Origin: a virus | Length of the DNA: 64,000 bases | Direction: 5' to 3' (one strand) | Virus record (IMG/VR): IMGVR_UViG_3300006735_000018 | Coordinates: 28,963-92,962 of that record | Part shown: positions 1 through 10,034 of the stretch, piece after piece | How positions within the stretch are numbered: position 1 is the first letter of the stretch | Layout of the letters: the number at the start of each line of letters is the position of its first letter | Position numbers and translations under genes: made by a program | The notes under the pieces: generated by a model | Told to the model about the DNA's origin: nothing | Database searches by the model: none | The model's input: only the letters and a program-made list of their open reading frames with translations

Positions 1-996
1 TGGGTATGGTGTTGGTCCGTAATTAGAGGTTAAATAACCATGTATGTCTAAACCACTATCCAAAGGTCCCCAATCAGAAGTTTCATAATCCATACTAACT
101 GGTGTTGAGAATCCTGGTGGGGTAAATGTGTAGGTTTGACCAGTATTAAAAACCCCAGCCCATACATCAGCTCCCGTTAAAAATGGTATAGCTACTTGGT
201 GTGACACTGAACTGGTACCCCAAGGTCCTACCATTCTAACATTTACAGTATAAACCCCATTATTTGTATAAGTGTGTACTACAGTATCTAATGGTGCTGT
301 TACAGTTACTGGTGCAGCTAAAGGGTCACCCCAATCTACAGTATATTGTATATTTTCTAACCATTTAAAAAATCTAAATTCAGTACTGTTTGTTAAACTA
401 ACCGTTTTTTTTGTTGGGTCAAGTGGGTCCCCAACCACAACAAAGTTAGAAAAATTGTCCGAATGTTCCATTTCACCATCCCACATAGAGTAATGACCTA
501 TATCGTTTAGGTCTTGGTCTAATAGTATGACTAACTGTGAATCATTACTATTTCTACCTGTTCTATTACAACATTTACACCAATCGTTTGGGTCTGTAAA
601 TGGGTCTGGTGCCTTTTGTATTCTTAGAGGAAATGATTTTTCTGTAAAAAGTTTTTTCTTAGCTCGTTGTGTTCTTTCTTCACATTTAAGGCAATATTCA
701 TTTTGTTTTTCAAAGTCTAAAGCATAAAATTTTTCACAATCATCTAAAATTAGTCCACAACAATTAGTATTTTTATCAGGACAACAAACATTTAAAGAAC
801 CAGCATAACAATCTAAACAAGCATCTATTACAGCTTGTGCGTTACCCAAATCACTACATGTTTTACAGTCTGGTGAAATTGGTGTTGGTGTTACTGGTAA
901 AGTTCTTCTAACCCCAACTAATTTTTTATCTTCACAAGGTTCTGTCCATTTTCCTGGTATATTACCAGTCCATATTTTATATCTATAAATTTCCAT
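1..996 (-). CDS. Partial Cys-rich, PKD-domain tail/baseplate protein
   Basis: The frame is open from the ATG at 996 to the window edge (332 codons), so the C-terminus is missing. The ATG shares one base with the stop of the preceding gene (TAATG). Residues about 20-150 hold more than a dozen cysteines, several as CxxC or CC pairs. Residues about 215-275 read as a PKD/Ig-like beta-sandwich, with the signature HTYTNNGVYTVNVRMVG, a fold common in surface-exposed phage and adhesin proteins. It is last in a run of overlapping structural genes. A tail-tip or fibre-attachment role is inferred from position; no specific family was recognised outside the PKD-like part. Confidence 0.65.
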   Translation of the reverse strand, partial: MEIYRYKIWTGNIPGKWTEPCEDKKLVGVRRTLPVTPTPISPDCKTCSDLGNAQAVIDACLDCYAGSLNVCCPDKNTNCCGLILDDCEKFYALDFEKQNEYCLKCEERTQRAKKKLFTEKSFPLRIQKAPDPFTDPNDWCKCCNRTGRNSNDSQLVILLDQDLNDIGHYSMWDGEMEHSDNFSNFVVVGDPLDPTKKTVSLTNSTEFRFFKWLENIQYTVDWGDPLAAPVTVTAPLDTVVHTYTNNGVYTVNVRMVGPWGTSSVSHQVAIPFLTGADVWAGVFNTGQTYTFTPPGFSTPVSMDYETSDWGPLDSGLDIHGYLTSNYGPTPYP

Positions 997-1925
997 TATG
1001 GGTTTATATATTCATAAAATTTTATAGGTGTAGTAAAATCTCCACCTACTTGAGGACCCAAACCACTATTAGCGTTATATAAATTTATATCGTATTCATT
1101 AAACATGTATGTAAAATCTGTAGGGTCAAAAGTTAATTGATAGTAATAGTATTCTGGAATACTTAGTTTGTAAGTATTTAGTGGTTGTATTTTATTTATA
1201 AATTTATGTATTTTTCCTGTTTCAGCATTAAAAAACTTACAAGACATATAGAATACATTATATTTTACTAATTCTCTATTCTTTAACCACTGTATATAAT
1301 AATTTTCGGTATTTCTACCTATAGATGCAAATTCAAACCTAGAGGATTCTAATTTATCATAGTAGTATGGTGGTCCATTATAGATACCATCTTGTAAATC
1401 TTCTATTTCTTTATCTCTATAAGCTAGTGGGTCATAGTTTATTGAGGTATCATCGTTAGATATTTCTAGTAATGAAGAATAAGGTCCTGTTTCGGTAAAA
1501 CTTTTTCCATTGTTAGCAGGATTTATTATAGAAAAATACAACCTTTGTCTTTGTGGGTCTGGTGTGTCATAAAAATCAAATTTAAAAAAACTTCTAGTAA
1601 AATTACTTTTTCTATCTATAATATCTGGGTGACTTATACCTACAACCGAATAATCTGGAATGTAATCTAGTGGGTCAGCTGTTGCTGTGGAAACCATACT
1701 AAATTGCATATCATAAAATATGTGTTTTTCTGGATGTTCGGTTTTAGGTGAATATCTAGTAGTTTCAAAATCTTGTGTTATATTAATATTGTCCTGCATT
1801 TCTGACCTTTCATACAGTTCAACTAATTGTTCTCTACCTAAAGATTCATCAAAATCATTAGCTATAGGGAATGAAACTTTTTTATCAGTTTCACTTCTTA
1901 ATATTCTCATTCTATTCACAGTCAT
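996..1925 (-). CDS. Structural protein of the baseplate cluster, unknown function
   Basis: 309 residues, rich in Tyr, Asp, Asn and Phe, with no signal peptide, membrane segment or catalytic motif that I can see. Its start overlaps the end of the upstream gene by 14 nt and its stop overlaps the next start by 1 nt, so it is translationally coupled inside the leftward baseplate operon. An internal Met at residue 6 is an alternative start. The composition suits a beta-rich virion protein. Function is not recognised; assignment to the virion rests on the neighbours. Confidence 0.55.
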   Translation of the reverse strand: MTVNRMRILRSETDKKVSFPIANDFDESLGREQLVELYERSEMQDNINITQDFETTRYSPKTEHPEKHIFYDMQFSMVSTATADPLDYIPDYSVVGISHPDIIDRKSNFTRSFFKFDFYDTPDPQRQRLYFSIINPANNGKSFTETGPYSSLLEISNDDTSINYDPLAYRDKEIEDLQDGIYNGPPYYYDKLESSRFEFASIGRNTENYYIQWLKNRELVKYNVFYMSCKFFNAETGKIHKFINKIQPLNTYKLSIPEYYYYQLTFDPTDFTYMFNEYDINLYNANSGLGPQVGGDFTTPIKFYEYINP

Positions 1926-3648
1926 CTGCCGGTAAACTTATATAAGGTGGTGTTAGGTAATCTTTATCGATAATTATTGGTTTTATCTTAAAAATTACAT
2001 TTGTGTATGGATAATGTGCCCCATTTACAAAAGGATAATTTACCCCATTAGTTTCAGATTCGTAAAAACCTATAGGTAACATTTCTCTCCATCTAAATTG
2101 ATTTTCGTAATTTGAGTAGGTTGCGTATTGTGAAACAAATTCAAAATTATCATGTACCGAAGGTGCTTCTGATAATTTTCTAATAGGTATTCTATGGTGT
2201 GGTTGGTAGTAGTACCCTCCTTGTATTTCATTAAAACTATTACCGTCTAGACCTGAATCGTAAAAAGAAAATCCGTCAGTTAAAATATCGTTATATGTTA
2301 ATTTATGATAAACTTCAGATACTATTCTTTCACCTATGTCCCATTTATTGTACTCTACAAAAGCACCCGTAAAGGTATCACCACTCTGTGGTAAGTTCCA
2401 AGGTGTTGTAAGATTTGGTTCTATGTTATTATTTGGATATGGGTCTACAATTCCTGTTGGTTTAAAGTTCCAATCCCAACCGATACCTACAGGACTACCA
2501 TTTTTAGTTTTCCAAATTCTAGTTTCATTAACAGCAAAAACACTTAAATATAAATCTAGAATAGGTCTTCCTAAGTTATCAGAATAATCACTAACATCTA
2601 AATCATTATTAAAATTCCACAAATATGATTTATAATCACTTTTAGTAACTATATGTTCTATACCTAGAGTTGGTGCATCTTCATCCCTAAAATTTTTTTC
2701 TCTTTTAGAAAAAATACCAAACTCAAAACCAGTCCTATCTAAAACATCGTCTGTTGGTTTTGTTAAAATTTTATGTGAATGAACATAATAATCTGATAGT
2801 GTTTCACTTACATTACTTGGGTCTATTAATCTTTTAAATACACCAAAGTCACTATTAGTAACAGTTATAGTAGAATCTTGTAGTAGAACAGTAAACACTT
2901 TTTGTTCACTACCTAAGGTTTCATCACCTAATGAAAAAATAGGTAATGTAGTTTTACCATTTAACATAGTGACCAAATTAACCCCACCCATTGTAGCGAT
3001 AGTACCTGTTGTCTGTAAAACGATGTATTCACCCTCATTTAGTCCATGATTTACTGGACAAGTAAACTTTACACCACTTTTACCTTGTATCTTAACATTT
3101 TCAACAAAAAATGGTATACCGTCACCAGCTTGAAATGTTATTCCAGAATAACTAACAACACCACTATCATCTTTTGATGAAATGGTATATTCCATTGGGT
3201 AGTCGGACACACTATCATGTATGTAAGATTCATATATTACCCAATTATCCTTTTTTGCTTTTATTTCTTGGTAGTTATGTGCTGAAGTTAATGCTGTATA
3301 TGTTATAAAGTCAAAAAAGCTACTTGCTGGATACCCACACGCAGCTGTAGATGCGGAAGGTATTATAGGGTCATAGTAAAGATGGTTAGAAACAAATAAT
3401 GGGTCATAACTACAACCAGAAATAACATTATCATATAAAACATTTATTTTACCATATAATCTGTAAATATAACTTTCTTCTCGTTCTCTAATATATTGGT
3501 CTGCTAAATTTAATACTAAATTTCTTTCCCCTTCAATTAAAGTTCTAGTAGTGGACTCTAAAGAATATGGAATTCTTAAATTCTTATCTTGAGCACCTAT
3601 ATATTTTTGGGAACCTCTAACTATATGTAAACTTTCTGGATATCTCAT
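1912..3648 (-). CDS. Large structural protein of the baseplate cluster, unknown function
   Basis: 578 residues. Aromatic- and Asn/Asp-rich composition with many short predicted beta strands, and no transmembrane segment. One stretch around residues 205-270 (motif YIVLQTTGTIATMGGVN) resembles a small beta-barrel module found in phage tail proteins, but this is impressionistic. It overlaps both neighbours by a few bases (ATG/stop overlap at 3648). The position downstream of gp6- and gp25-like genes suggests a peripheral baseplate or fibre-connector role. Confidence 0.55.
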   Translation of the reverse strand: MRYPESLHIVRGSQKYIGAQDKNLRIPYSLESTTRTLIEGERNLVLNLADQYIREREESYIYRLYGKINVLYDNVISGCSYDPLFVSNHLYYDPIIPSASTAACGYPASSFFDFITYTALTSAHNYQEIKAKKDNWVIYESYIHDSVSDYPMEYTISSKDDSGVVSYSGITFQAGDGIPFFVENVKIQGKSGVKFTCPVNHGLNEGEYIVLQTTGTIATMGGVNLVTMLNGKTTLPIFSLGDETLGSEQKVFTVLLQDSTITVTNSDFGVFKRLIDPSNVSETLSDYYVHSHKILTKPTDDVLDRTGFEFGIFSKREKNFRDEDAPTLGIEHIVTKSDYKSYLWNFNNDLDVSDYSDNLGRPILDLYLSVFAVNETRIWKTKNGSPVGIGWDWNFKPTGIVDPYPNNNIEPNLTTPWNLPQSGDTFTGAFVEYNKWDIGERIVSEVYHKLTYNDILTDGFSFYDSGLDGNSFNEIQGGYYYQPHHRIPIRKLSEAPSVHDNFEFVSQYATYSNYENQFRWREMLPIGFYESETNGVNYPFVNGAHYPYTNVIFKIKPIIIDKDYLTPPYISLPADDCE

Positions 3649-6600
3649 TATATTACTACGTAATCATCTGTGCTTTCTTTTTCTAATGGTACATACTTCT
3701 TAACAAATGTATCATAAGAAGTTGCTCCAGGTATTAAACCAAAATAATAATGATAACCCATACCTAAAGATACTCTAGATTGTGGTTGATTTGCTGTTAT
3801 AGGTGTTGTAGGTAAAGGTGTCCCGTTATTTGTTTGCCAAGTAAATATATCTTGTATGTTACCAAAAGCTATATCACTTTCGTTTGTTGCCCAATCCCCA
3901 TCATACCATTGGGTACTACCATACCCACCACCATTTTTATCCCAAGGAAAGAATGGTACTATTTGAGAGGTGTTGTTATTAACTTCAACTATACATTCTC
4001 TAATGTGTTCGGCTGAAGGATTTATAGTATCACCACTACTTAATTGTACTGTCATTTCAACACTATCGTCTGAAGAACCTCCAGCACCTGGTACACTTAC
4101 CGACCTATTTATCCAAGCGGCTTCTCCTTCAAATTGCCATCCAAGTTGCCAAGTTGGATTACTTGGACTTATTTGTGCTGTAGAAGGCCAACTACTGTCC
4201 CACATGGTAGAACCATTAGCCCATGTGTTTCCACCAGATGGTGGATAATCCCAACCCATGTTATCCGCTGTATATCTTGTAGCTGGGTCACAATCTGGCG
4301 GGTTACATAACACAGCAAAATAATTTATTTCAGCGGTATCTGGTGCTTCATATTCTACCACACCTACCTCATTAAATTGTGATAGTATAGAAGCCATACC
4401 ACCATTAAGTTCTCTTCTTCTACCTGGTTGTGACCAAGTTTCATTTCTTCTAAATGGTGTTCTTAAGTTTATTAAATCAAAAGCACTATTATTGTAGTTA
4501 ACTATTTCATTTATAGCGTCAAATAAAAAATCACCCGCTCCATTAAATGTAGTACTTCCAATATTAGGTGCGACAGAACAACCTTCACTAGCACCTCCAC
4601 TATTAGTACATATTTCACCTATATTAGTTTTTACTGGACCTAAATCCATTATTGTAGTTGGCCAATGTAGATTTCTATTATTTGCTCCAGCAGCCTTTTC
4701 CTGACCTAAAGTAGCCATATACCCTATTGGTCCACCTATTAAAAACCCAACTAATGGTGGTATACTAGCGTCAAAGAAAGGACTACCACGAAACACACCA
4801 GTTCCTGTGGCAAAATCATAACTATAAGGTGTACATCTATAATAATATTGTTGGTCCCTTGTATGGAAATATACTATTTCGTCACAATGTTGTGACCTAT
4901 ACTTACCCTCAACTTTACTAGGTCTAATTTTAGCTCTAAATTGAAATGCGTATAATACCCCACCAACATAGTTATTTGACCAAAAATAATTCATTAGTCC
5001 GTCACACATAGACCTAAATAAATTTTCTCTTTTTCTCCAATCTATAATCATAGCTACCTTTGTAGGTTCTGAATTAAAAATACTTCCTATAGCACTTAAA
5101 ATATTATCCCAATCAATACTATAACAACCTTGGTCTAAAGCTTTATCGTCATTTGTTGGTGTATTACACTCTAAGTAGTCATTATCGTCATCCCCTTCAT
5201 CGTCGCAACCCACTAAACCACCACAACAATCTTGGTTTGCACTACCATTTACAGCGGTAGTGTAACAACCACATTTATCACACTCTGGATATTTTGTTAA
5301 TCTTAAAAATAAACAACCAAAAATATCACTACAAGAAACACTTAAACCGTTGGCTGCTTGTTCACAAGGACATGTGTTACAAGTACAATGTCTCTTTCTT
5401 TTCCTTTTACTCCAAAAATAAATTACATTACAAAGAACACATATAATACCCATAACCACACGGTAAATTAAATCTATTATAATCATAATTATAGCAACTA
5501 TGGTACACACTAAAACCATAATAAAATATAGCATGGTGTATATTCCTTGTAAAAATCTTGTTATAAATTGATTGATTACAATTGCAAAATTAACATTTTT
5601 GTTAGCTGAGTTCATTGGGAATGGTGCTGCTTGTCCAGCACAACTATCTTCTTGTCTTGGTGCTATTTCTTTTACCCCTATAAAAGCATCTTTAGCTCTA
5701 TGTTTCCAATGGTTATGAAATGATGTTAGGGTATATACTTTAGAATATTCAAATTCATAAAAAACATCATTACATGATAGGATATCACCACTATCAACAG
5801 ATGCTTCCGCGTAATCATAATAATTTACAGAAAAAGCATAACTTCTTTGGTCTACAATTGTAGTTTGTGGTGGGTTTACACCTAAAATATTATATGGGAA
5901 TGTGCTAGTAAAATCGACACCTTCTTTTGAGTGTTCTTTAATTTGTGGAACTAAAAAAGCTCCTCTTTTTCTTTGTCTTGCTGTACCAGTTGTTTCTAAT
6001 GGTTTAATCCTAAATCTATATTTCCCTTTTGTTGGTATTCCTATTCCTGGTTTTTTAGATATTTCTTGTTCACCAAATTCGTTTGTTATCACATAATCTA
6101 AATTCATTGGTACGTTAACTAGAAAGGCTCCATTTTCATCAATTGTATACCCACCATTAATGTCAAATCTTTCTAAAACAGGCACCAATTCTGTTTGTCC
6201 TGGATTATTTGTATAACCAGTAGGTCTAACATCTTCTTTAAAAAATGGTGTCCACCTTATAGATTCTAAACTTCCTTGTGCGGGAGCTAAATTACAAAGT
6301 TCACCCATATCTCTTTTAGGTTTACAGTTTTTATTAACTGATGACCTTTCTGTGTCAGTAACTAGTGAACCCATAAAAACAGCTGTAGGTTTTATTTCTA
6401 CACTTCCAGATTCTCTTAAATCAAAATCGGCTCTAGTTATTGTAGCTCCACATCCAGAATCTGCATCACCCCACAAAGGTTTTACATCTATAGATTTTGA
6501 TAACATAACTATTTGTGGTAAAGCGTCTAGATTTGGGTCTGTTTTAAATTCTGCTCCATTAAAAGAAGCTTCTGGTTCTCCTTGTAATTTAAAATCTTCA

Positions 6601-7142
6601 GGTACCATTGAAAAACATCCTATGTCAGATAGGTCGACATTCATAACTAAAGTGTGTTCACCTAAAGGTACACCATAAATCATAAAGTCACCACTATCAT
6701 TTGTTTTGGCTGTGTATTTGTAATATTTGTCATACACATAAGAAACTTCTTGGTTAAGTAATGCGTTATCTAGGGATGGAAAACTACCTGTAGATTGGTG
6801 TCCGTTATAGTTTGGTACACTGGATAATAAATTATACCTATAACCTTCTTCATTTCTATAGTTTTGTGTTTTATAAGGATATAAGGCACTTATTACTGGA
6901 TTTTCTTCATCCTCACTATCTAAAGGTACGAATACAGATACTTTAGCGTTTGGTAGTCCGAAACCACCGTTAACTAGAACTCTACCACATACAACACCAA
7001 AATTAGAGCAGTCCTTTGGGTAAACATCTGTTTGATGTAACCTTAGACTTAATATTTCTAATAAATCAAAATCTTGATTTAAATCTAAAGTGATTTCTTT
7101 ATCTACACCGATTTCGGTTCTAACTCTTAAACTTTTTAGCAT
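3648..7142 (-). CDS. Giant baseplate-region protein with long hydrophobic core and Cys-rich segment
   Basis: 1164 residues. The N-terminal part (about residues 40-190) looks like a carboxypeptidase-regulatory-like beta-sandwich: GRVLVNGGFGLPNAKVSVFV early and YGVPLGEHTLVMNVDLSDIG later. Residues about 514-577 form an almost unbroken hydrophobic stretch long enough for two or three membrane passes, closed by a basic patch (KRKRKRH). A Cys-rich region with CxC, CxxC and CC pairs and an acidic loop follows, to about residue 670. A membrane-compatible segment in a tail gene suggests a part that enters the host envelope during injection; this is inference. TATTTAT lies 16 nt before the start. Confidence 0.7.
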   Translation of the reverse strand: MLKSLRVRTEIGVDKEITLDLNQDFDLLEILSLRLHQTDVYPKDCSNFGVVCGRVLVNGGFGLPNAKVSVFVPLDSEDEENPVISALYPYKTQNYRNEEGYRYNLLSSVPNYNGHQSTGSFPSLDNALLNQEVSYVYDKYYKYTAKTNDSGDFMIYGVPLGEHTLVMNVDLSDIGCFSMVPEDFKLQGEPEASFNGAEFKTDPNLDALPQIVMLSKSIDVKPLWGDADSGCGATITRADFDLRESGSVEIKPTAVFMGSLVTDTERSSVNKNCKPKRDMGELCNLAPAQGSLESIRWTPFFKEDVRPTGYTNNPGQTELVPVLERFDINGGYTIDENGAFLVNVPMNLDYVITNEFGEQEISKKPGIGIPTKGKYRFRIKPLETTGTARQRKRGAFLVPQIKEHSKEGVDFTSTFPYNILGVNPPQTTIVDQRSYAFSVNYYDYAEASVDSGDILSCNDVFYEFEYSKVYTLTSFHNHWKHRAKDAFIGVKEIAPRQEDSCAGQAAPFPMNSANKNVNFAIVINQFITRFLQGIYTMLYFIMVLVCTIVAIIMIIIDLIYRVVMGIICVLCNVIYFWSKRKRKRHCTCNTCPCEQAANGLSVSCSDIFGCLFLRLTKYPECDKCGCYTTAVNGSANQDCCGGLVGCDDEGDDDNDYLECNTPTNDDKALDQGCYSIDWDNILSAIGSIFNSEPTKVAMIIDWRKRENLFRSMCDGLMNYFWSNNYVGGVLYAFQFRAKIRPSKVEGKYRSQHCDEIVYFHTRDQQYYYRCTPYSYDFATGTGVFRGSPFFDASIPPLVGFLIGGPIGYMATLGQEKAAGANNRNLHWPTTIMDLGPVKTNIGEICTNSGGASEGCSVAPNIGSTTFNGAGDFLFDAINEIVNYNNSAFDLINLRTPFRRNETWSQPGRRRELNGGMASILSQFNEVGVVEYEAPDTAEINYFAVLCNPPDCDPATRYTADNMGWDYPPSGGNTWANGSTMWDSSWPSTAQISPSNPTWQLGWQFEGEAAWINRSVSVPGAGGSSDDSVEMTVQLSSGDTINPSAEHIRECIVEVNNNTSQIVPFFPWDKNGGGYGSTQWYDGDWATNESDIAFGNIQDIFTWQTNNGTPLPTTPITANQPQSRVSLGMGYHYYFGLIPGATSYDTFVKKYVPLEKESTDDYVVI

Positions 7143-7158
7143 TGCGTGGGTTTATATC

Positions 7159-7165
7159 ATAAATA
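7159..7165 (-). promoter_or_regulatory. TATTTAT element, 15-19 nt class
   Basis: Lies 16 nt upstream of the 1164-residue baseplate-region gene start, in the short gap after the gp6-like gene. Confidence 0.45.
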
Positions 7166-7215
7166 GTTGTTATTGCAAAACTAAGAATAGGTTTAGGATT
7201 AAATTATGTAAATAA

Positions 7216-9069
7216 TTATGAAAAGTTTGGCCTGTTGATTTGTTTAACACGTACACGAATATCAATATCTGGATATCTTACCTGTGGCATTTCATCTGGT
7301 TGGAAGAATAGTGTTTGGTCTACCACCCCTATTTGGTATGTAGAACTAATTGTGGAACCTGAAACTAGTGGTTGTGACGTGATTGAATTGGAGTACGTCC
7401 CACCTACTTCGTTGTATACTCTGATATCTATAACATTTAACACACCTGGTTGTTCCGACACTCTAGCGTAAAGATTACTAAGACTAATAGTTTCCCCTAA
7501 TTCATGAGAATCTATATCAAAAAAGTTTTTTACAGATTCTATAACATTAGAAACAACTTGTCCTTGATTTACATCGGTGGTTATTACTACATCTATATCT
7601 AAACTTAAATCGATTACTTTACCAGAAGATACTTCTATATAATCATTTAACATCCTATAGTTAGACAAATACTCAGATACGTTATTTTTTAAAGTAGAAC
7701 TAACATTAGATGTTAAAGCTCCATTAGGTGAGTAGGATAATAGACTAAGTTTTACTTTATTCTCTATTTCTGTAACACCAACTTTTGCTGCCGCACCAAA
7801 GTGAGCCGGCATTGTTCTTACTCTAGCTATATAATCATTTATAGTGACCGCTCTATTTTGTGCTGCAAAGTTAAAGGTAACATAATTTCTAACTTCTTCG
7901 GTAGACATTTGGTCGTCACCACCTAAAGCTGATGTTACGTTTGTAACTTGTAGACTATTAGATACGTTATTGTTAATTAGGGATACTGGTCCTGAAACTA
8001 CAAAATCTATAAGACCTAACGAATTTATCGCTCCAGCTCCTAAATTAGAGGCTTTTCCACCACCAACCCTATACTGTATGAATAGTGTACTATTTGGTTT
8101 TGGTATTGTACCTAAAGAAATATTATTTATAAATTTATTTAAATTTATATTAATCCCATATTTTGAAAACTCATCTAATAATTTTTGTGAATTGTTATTT
8201 CCACTACCAAAAGTTAAAAAAAAGAAACCTTCGGGAGTAAATTCCGTTATGAATTTATTATCAGTTCTTATATATTTACCAATTTTTAAACCAGGGTCAT
8301 CAGCTGGAGTCGATTCATCTATTTCAAAAACTTCAGATTCTGCCAATGCTTGCATTTCATACCATTTATTTTCTCTAGCTGTTATAAATTCTAAAGCTGA
8401 AGGTAAATTTGTATAACCTAAACCTTCTTTTTGTATTACAGAAGTCACACCAAGTACATTTCTTTCTGGTAAAAATAATTTTAAAAATGGTTTACTATCT
8501 ATATCGGTAATTTCTTTTTTAAACACTTTAGTTACACCATTTACAACCACCTCTCTTTTAGTAATTGTGTAGTTTTGAATTATACCATTACTATTATAGT
8601 TTGGTACTTTGGTTCTATTTACAGCCCCTTCTACATTGTATTGTGATGAAAAGTCACAATCATTTACCAATTCAAATACTTGACCACCACCTCTTACTTG
8701 AGCTCCTCTTCTTAAAAAACCTAAATATCTACTATCTTCTTTATCCCCTCTTGCTGGGACCACAATAGAAAAATCACATAATGTTATAGATGGTCTATTT
8801 CCTGGTATTTTAAGCCCATAAGTTCTAGCTATATTAAAAATAGAACTTCTTTCCTGTGCATAATCTAAAACAGTTTCTTGTAACGACCTATCAATACTAA
8901 AATGTAAATTGTCAGCTACAGCAGCATTTAAATCTAAAAATACTGAAAATATAGAAGCGTCATTAGAATTTTTTATTAAATCTGGATAATATATATTTGT
9001 TAGTCTAAGTAGTTCATTTCTTAAACCTAGAAAATCTCTTTCTGTGTAAGCTATTTTTTTCTCTGCCAT
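7216..9069 (-). CDS. Baseplate wedge protein, gp6-like (baseplate J family)
   Basis: 617 residues, close to T4 gp6 (660). The N-terminus (AYTERDFLGLRNELLRLTN, then DLNAAVADNLHFSIDRSLQE) matches the usual opening of gp6/baseplate-J proteins in T4-like phages. The later segment with DYIARVRTMPAHFGAAAKVG corresponds to the conserved baseplate-J core. gp6 dimers form the ring joining baseplate wedges around the hub. The preceding gene encodes the gp25-like protein, giving the T4 order 25-6 and a 1-nt gap that implies coupling. Confidence 0.85.
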   Translation of the reverse strand: MAEKKIAYTERDFLGLRNELLRLTNIYYPDLIKNSNDASIFSVFLDLNAAVADNLHFSIDRSLQETVLDYAQERSSIFNIARTYGLKIPGNRPSITLCDFSIVVPARGDKEDSRYLGFLRRGAQVRGGGQVFELVNDCDFSSQYNVEGAVNRTKVPNYNSNGIIQNYTITKREVVVNGVTKVFKKEITDIDSKPFLKLFLPERNVLGVTSVIQKEGLGYTNLPSALEFITARENKWYEMQALAESEVFEIDESTPADDPGLKIGKYIRTDNKFITEFTPEGFFFLTFGSGNNNSQKLLDEFSKYGININLNKFINNISLGTIPKPNSTLFIQYRVGGGKASNLGAGAINSLGLIDFVVSGPVSLINNNVSNSLQVTNVTSALGGDDQMSTEEVRNYVTFNFAAQNRAVTINDYIARVRTMPAHFGAAAKVGVTEIENKVKLSLLSYSPNGALTSNVSSTLKNNVSEYLSNYRMLNDYIEVSSGKVIDLSLDIDVVITTDVNQGQVVSNVIESVKNFFDIDSHELGETISLSNLYARVSEQPGVLNVIDIRVYNEVGGTYSNSITSQPLVSGSTISSTYQIGVVDQTLFFQPDEMPQVRYPDIDIRVRVKQINRPNFS

Positions 9070-9070
9070 G

Positions 9071-9577
9071 TTATAAATTTATAATTATAAAATCTCTTGT
9101 ACCAAACACATCATCTTTTATACTATAATCTATAAAAATTTTAGTAGTATATTCTTCAGTACCATCACCAGCTATTCTATATATTCTATCATCTAAGTCG
9201 GTGTCCAAGGTACTATCATTAGAAACTAATGATGGGTGGTTGGATGAATTATTTTTTCTTTCTTCTTCTCTAACGTCTTCCAAATTTTGTAATTTTATTT
9301 CATTAACAATTATATTTGGTATGTATTTTTGAATTACGTCTCTAAGTTCTGAGTCTATAGCTTGAAATGTTGTGGTGTCTAGTGGTTCAAAAATGTACTC
9401 GTATAATCTTGTACCAAAATCTGGTAAAAAGTACCTAGACCCCTTTCTTGTTAATATAAGGTGTATCAAATCAGCTTTAGTTTCTTCCGCTACTGTAGTT
9501 GTTGTTTTTAAAAAAAAACCACTATCACTATCTTGGAAGGGAAAAGCTATACCATATCTTTCTCTAGCTATTGTCAT
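9071..9577 (-). CDS. Baseplate wedge protein, gp25-like (GPW/gp25 family)
   Basis: 168 residues. The early block AFPFQDSDSGFFLKTT, then ETKADLIHLILTRKGSRY and FLPDFGTRLYEYIFEPLD, is the hallmark of gp25/GPW wedge proteins, which initiate sheath polymerisation on the baseplate. An extra loop (about residues 105-125) is Asn/Ser/Asp-rich. It directly precedes the gp6-like gene. TATTTAT lies only 5 nt before the ATG, so this gene may begin the baseplate transcript even though it follows the replication block. Confidence 0.88.
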   Translation of the reverse strand: MTIARERYGIAFPFQDSDSGFFLKTTTTVAEETKADLIHLILTRKGSRYFLPDFGTRLYEYIFEPLDTTTFQAIDSELRDVIQKYIPNIIVNEIKLQNLEDVREEERKNNSSNHPSLVSNDSTLDTDLDDRIYRIAGDGTEEYTTKIFIDYSIKDDVFGTRDFIIINL

Positions 9578-9582
9578 ATTAA

Positions 9583-9589
9583 ATAAATA
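9583..9589 (-). promoter_or_regulatory. TATTTAT element, 5-6 nt class
   Basis: Lies 5 nt before the gp25-like start; it would mark the switch from the replication block to the baseplate genes. Confidence 0.45.
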
Positions 9590-9601
9590 CTATAGTTTAA
9601 A

Positions 9602-9811
9602 TTATCTATTAACTCTTTGAAACATTCCTTCTAGGATTTCTTCTATTGCTGATATAACAGCGTACTCGTCATTACCCCAGTTGGACTTATGACGTTCAAT
9701 AAGTCTTTCAACTATATATTTAACGTCTTTATCTAATAATTCCCATTTTCTATCATCCTGGGGTTGCCAGTATGACTCCTCTCTTAATATTTTTTTAATT
9801 AGTTTGTCCAT
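9602..9811 (-). CDS. Small protein with propeptide-like N-terminus
   Basis: 69 residues from the ATG at 9811. An in-frame ATG six codons upstream gives only MIFIII extra and overlaps the previous gene further, so I prefer the shorter form. It starts MDKLIKKILREESYWQ, one of the short amphipathic N-termini ending in (I/L)-x-E seen in other proteins here. The rest is helical and acidic (VKYIVERLIERH, AVISAIEEILEGMF). Function unknown; possibly head cargo. Confidence 0.5.
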   Translation of the reverse strand: MDKLIKKILREESYWQPQDDRKWELLDKDVKYIVERLIERHKSNWGNDEYAVISAIEEILEGMFQRVNR

Positions 9812-10034
9812 TATTATTATAAATATCACATCTAAGTTCTTTATTTAACTTAAGGTGTGGTGGCCAAAAAGGACAGTGTCTACAACCACTACCACAACAA
9901 CTTCCTCTTCTTTTATGATACTCTTCTGTCATTACCATAACACCTCCTTCCCAATAAAAATCTTTAGGTTGTAATTTAGGTTTTAAAAATTCCTTATAGT
10001 GTAACTCACTAATCCAATCGTCATTCCTTTTCAT
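9795..10034 (-). CDS. DUF5522-type Cys-rich protein
   Basis: 79 residues. The core MVMTEEYHKRRGSCCGSGCRHCPF matches, at its central positions, the conserved YHLxRGxCCGxGCRHCPY signature of DUF5522 proteins, small probable metal-binding proteins frequent in Bacteroidota. The cysteines form a CC-x3-C-x2-C cluster with an adjacent His. It overlaps the zinc-ribbon gene upstream by 14 nt, so the two are likely co-translated. The function of the family is unknown; presence here suggests acquisition from the host. Confidence 0.65.
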   Translation of the reverse strand: MKRNDDWISELHYKEFLKPKLQPKDFYWEGGVMVMTEEYHKRRGSCCGSGCRHCPFWPPHLKLNKELRCDIYNNNGQTN

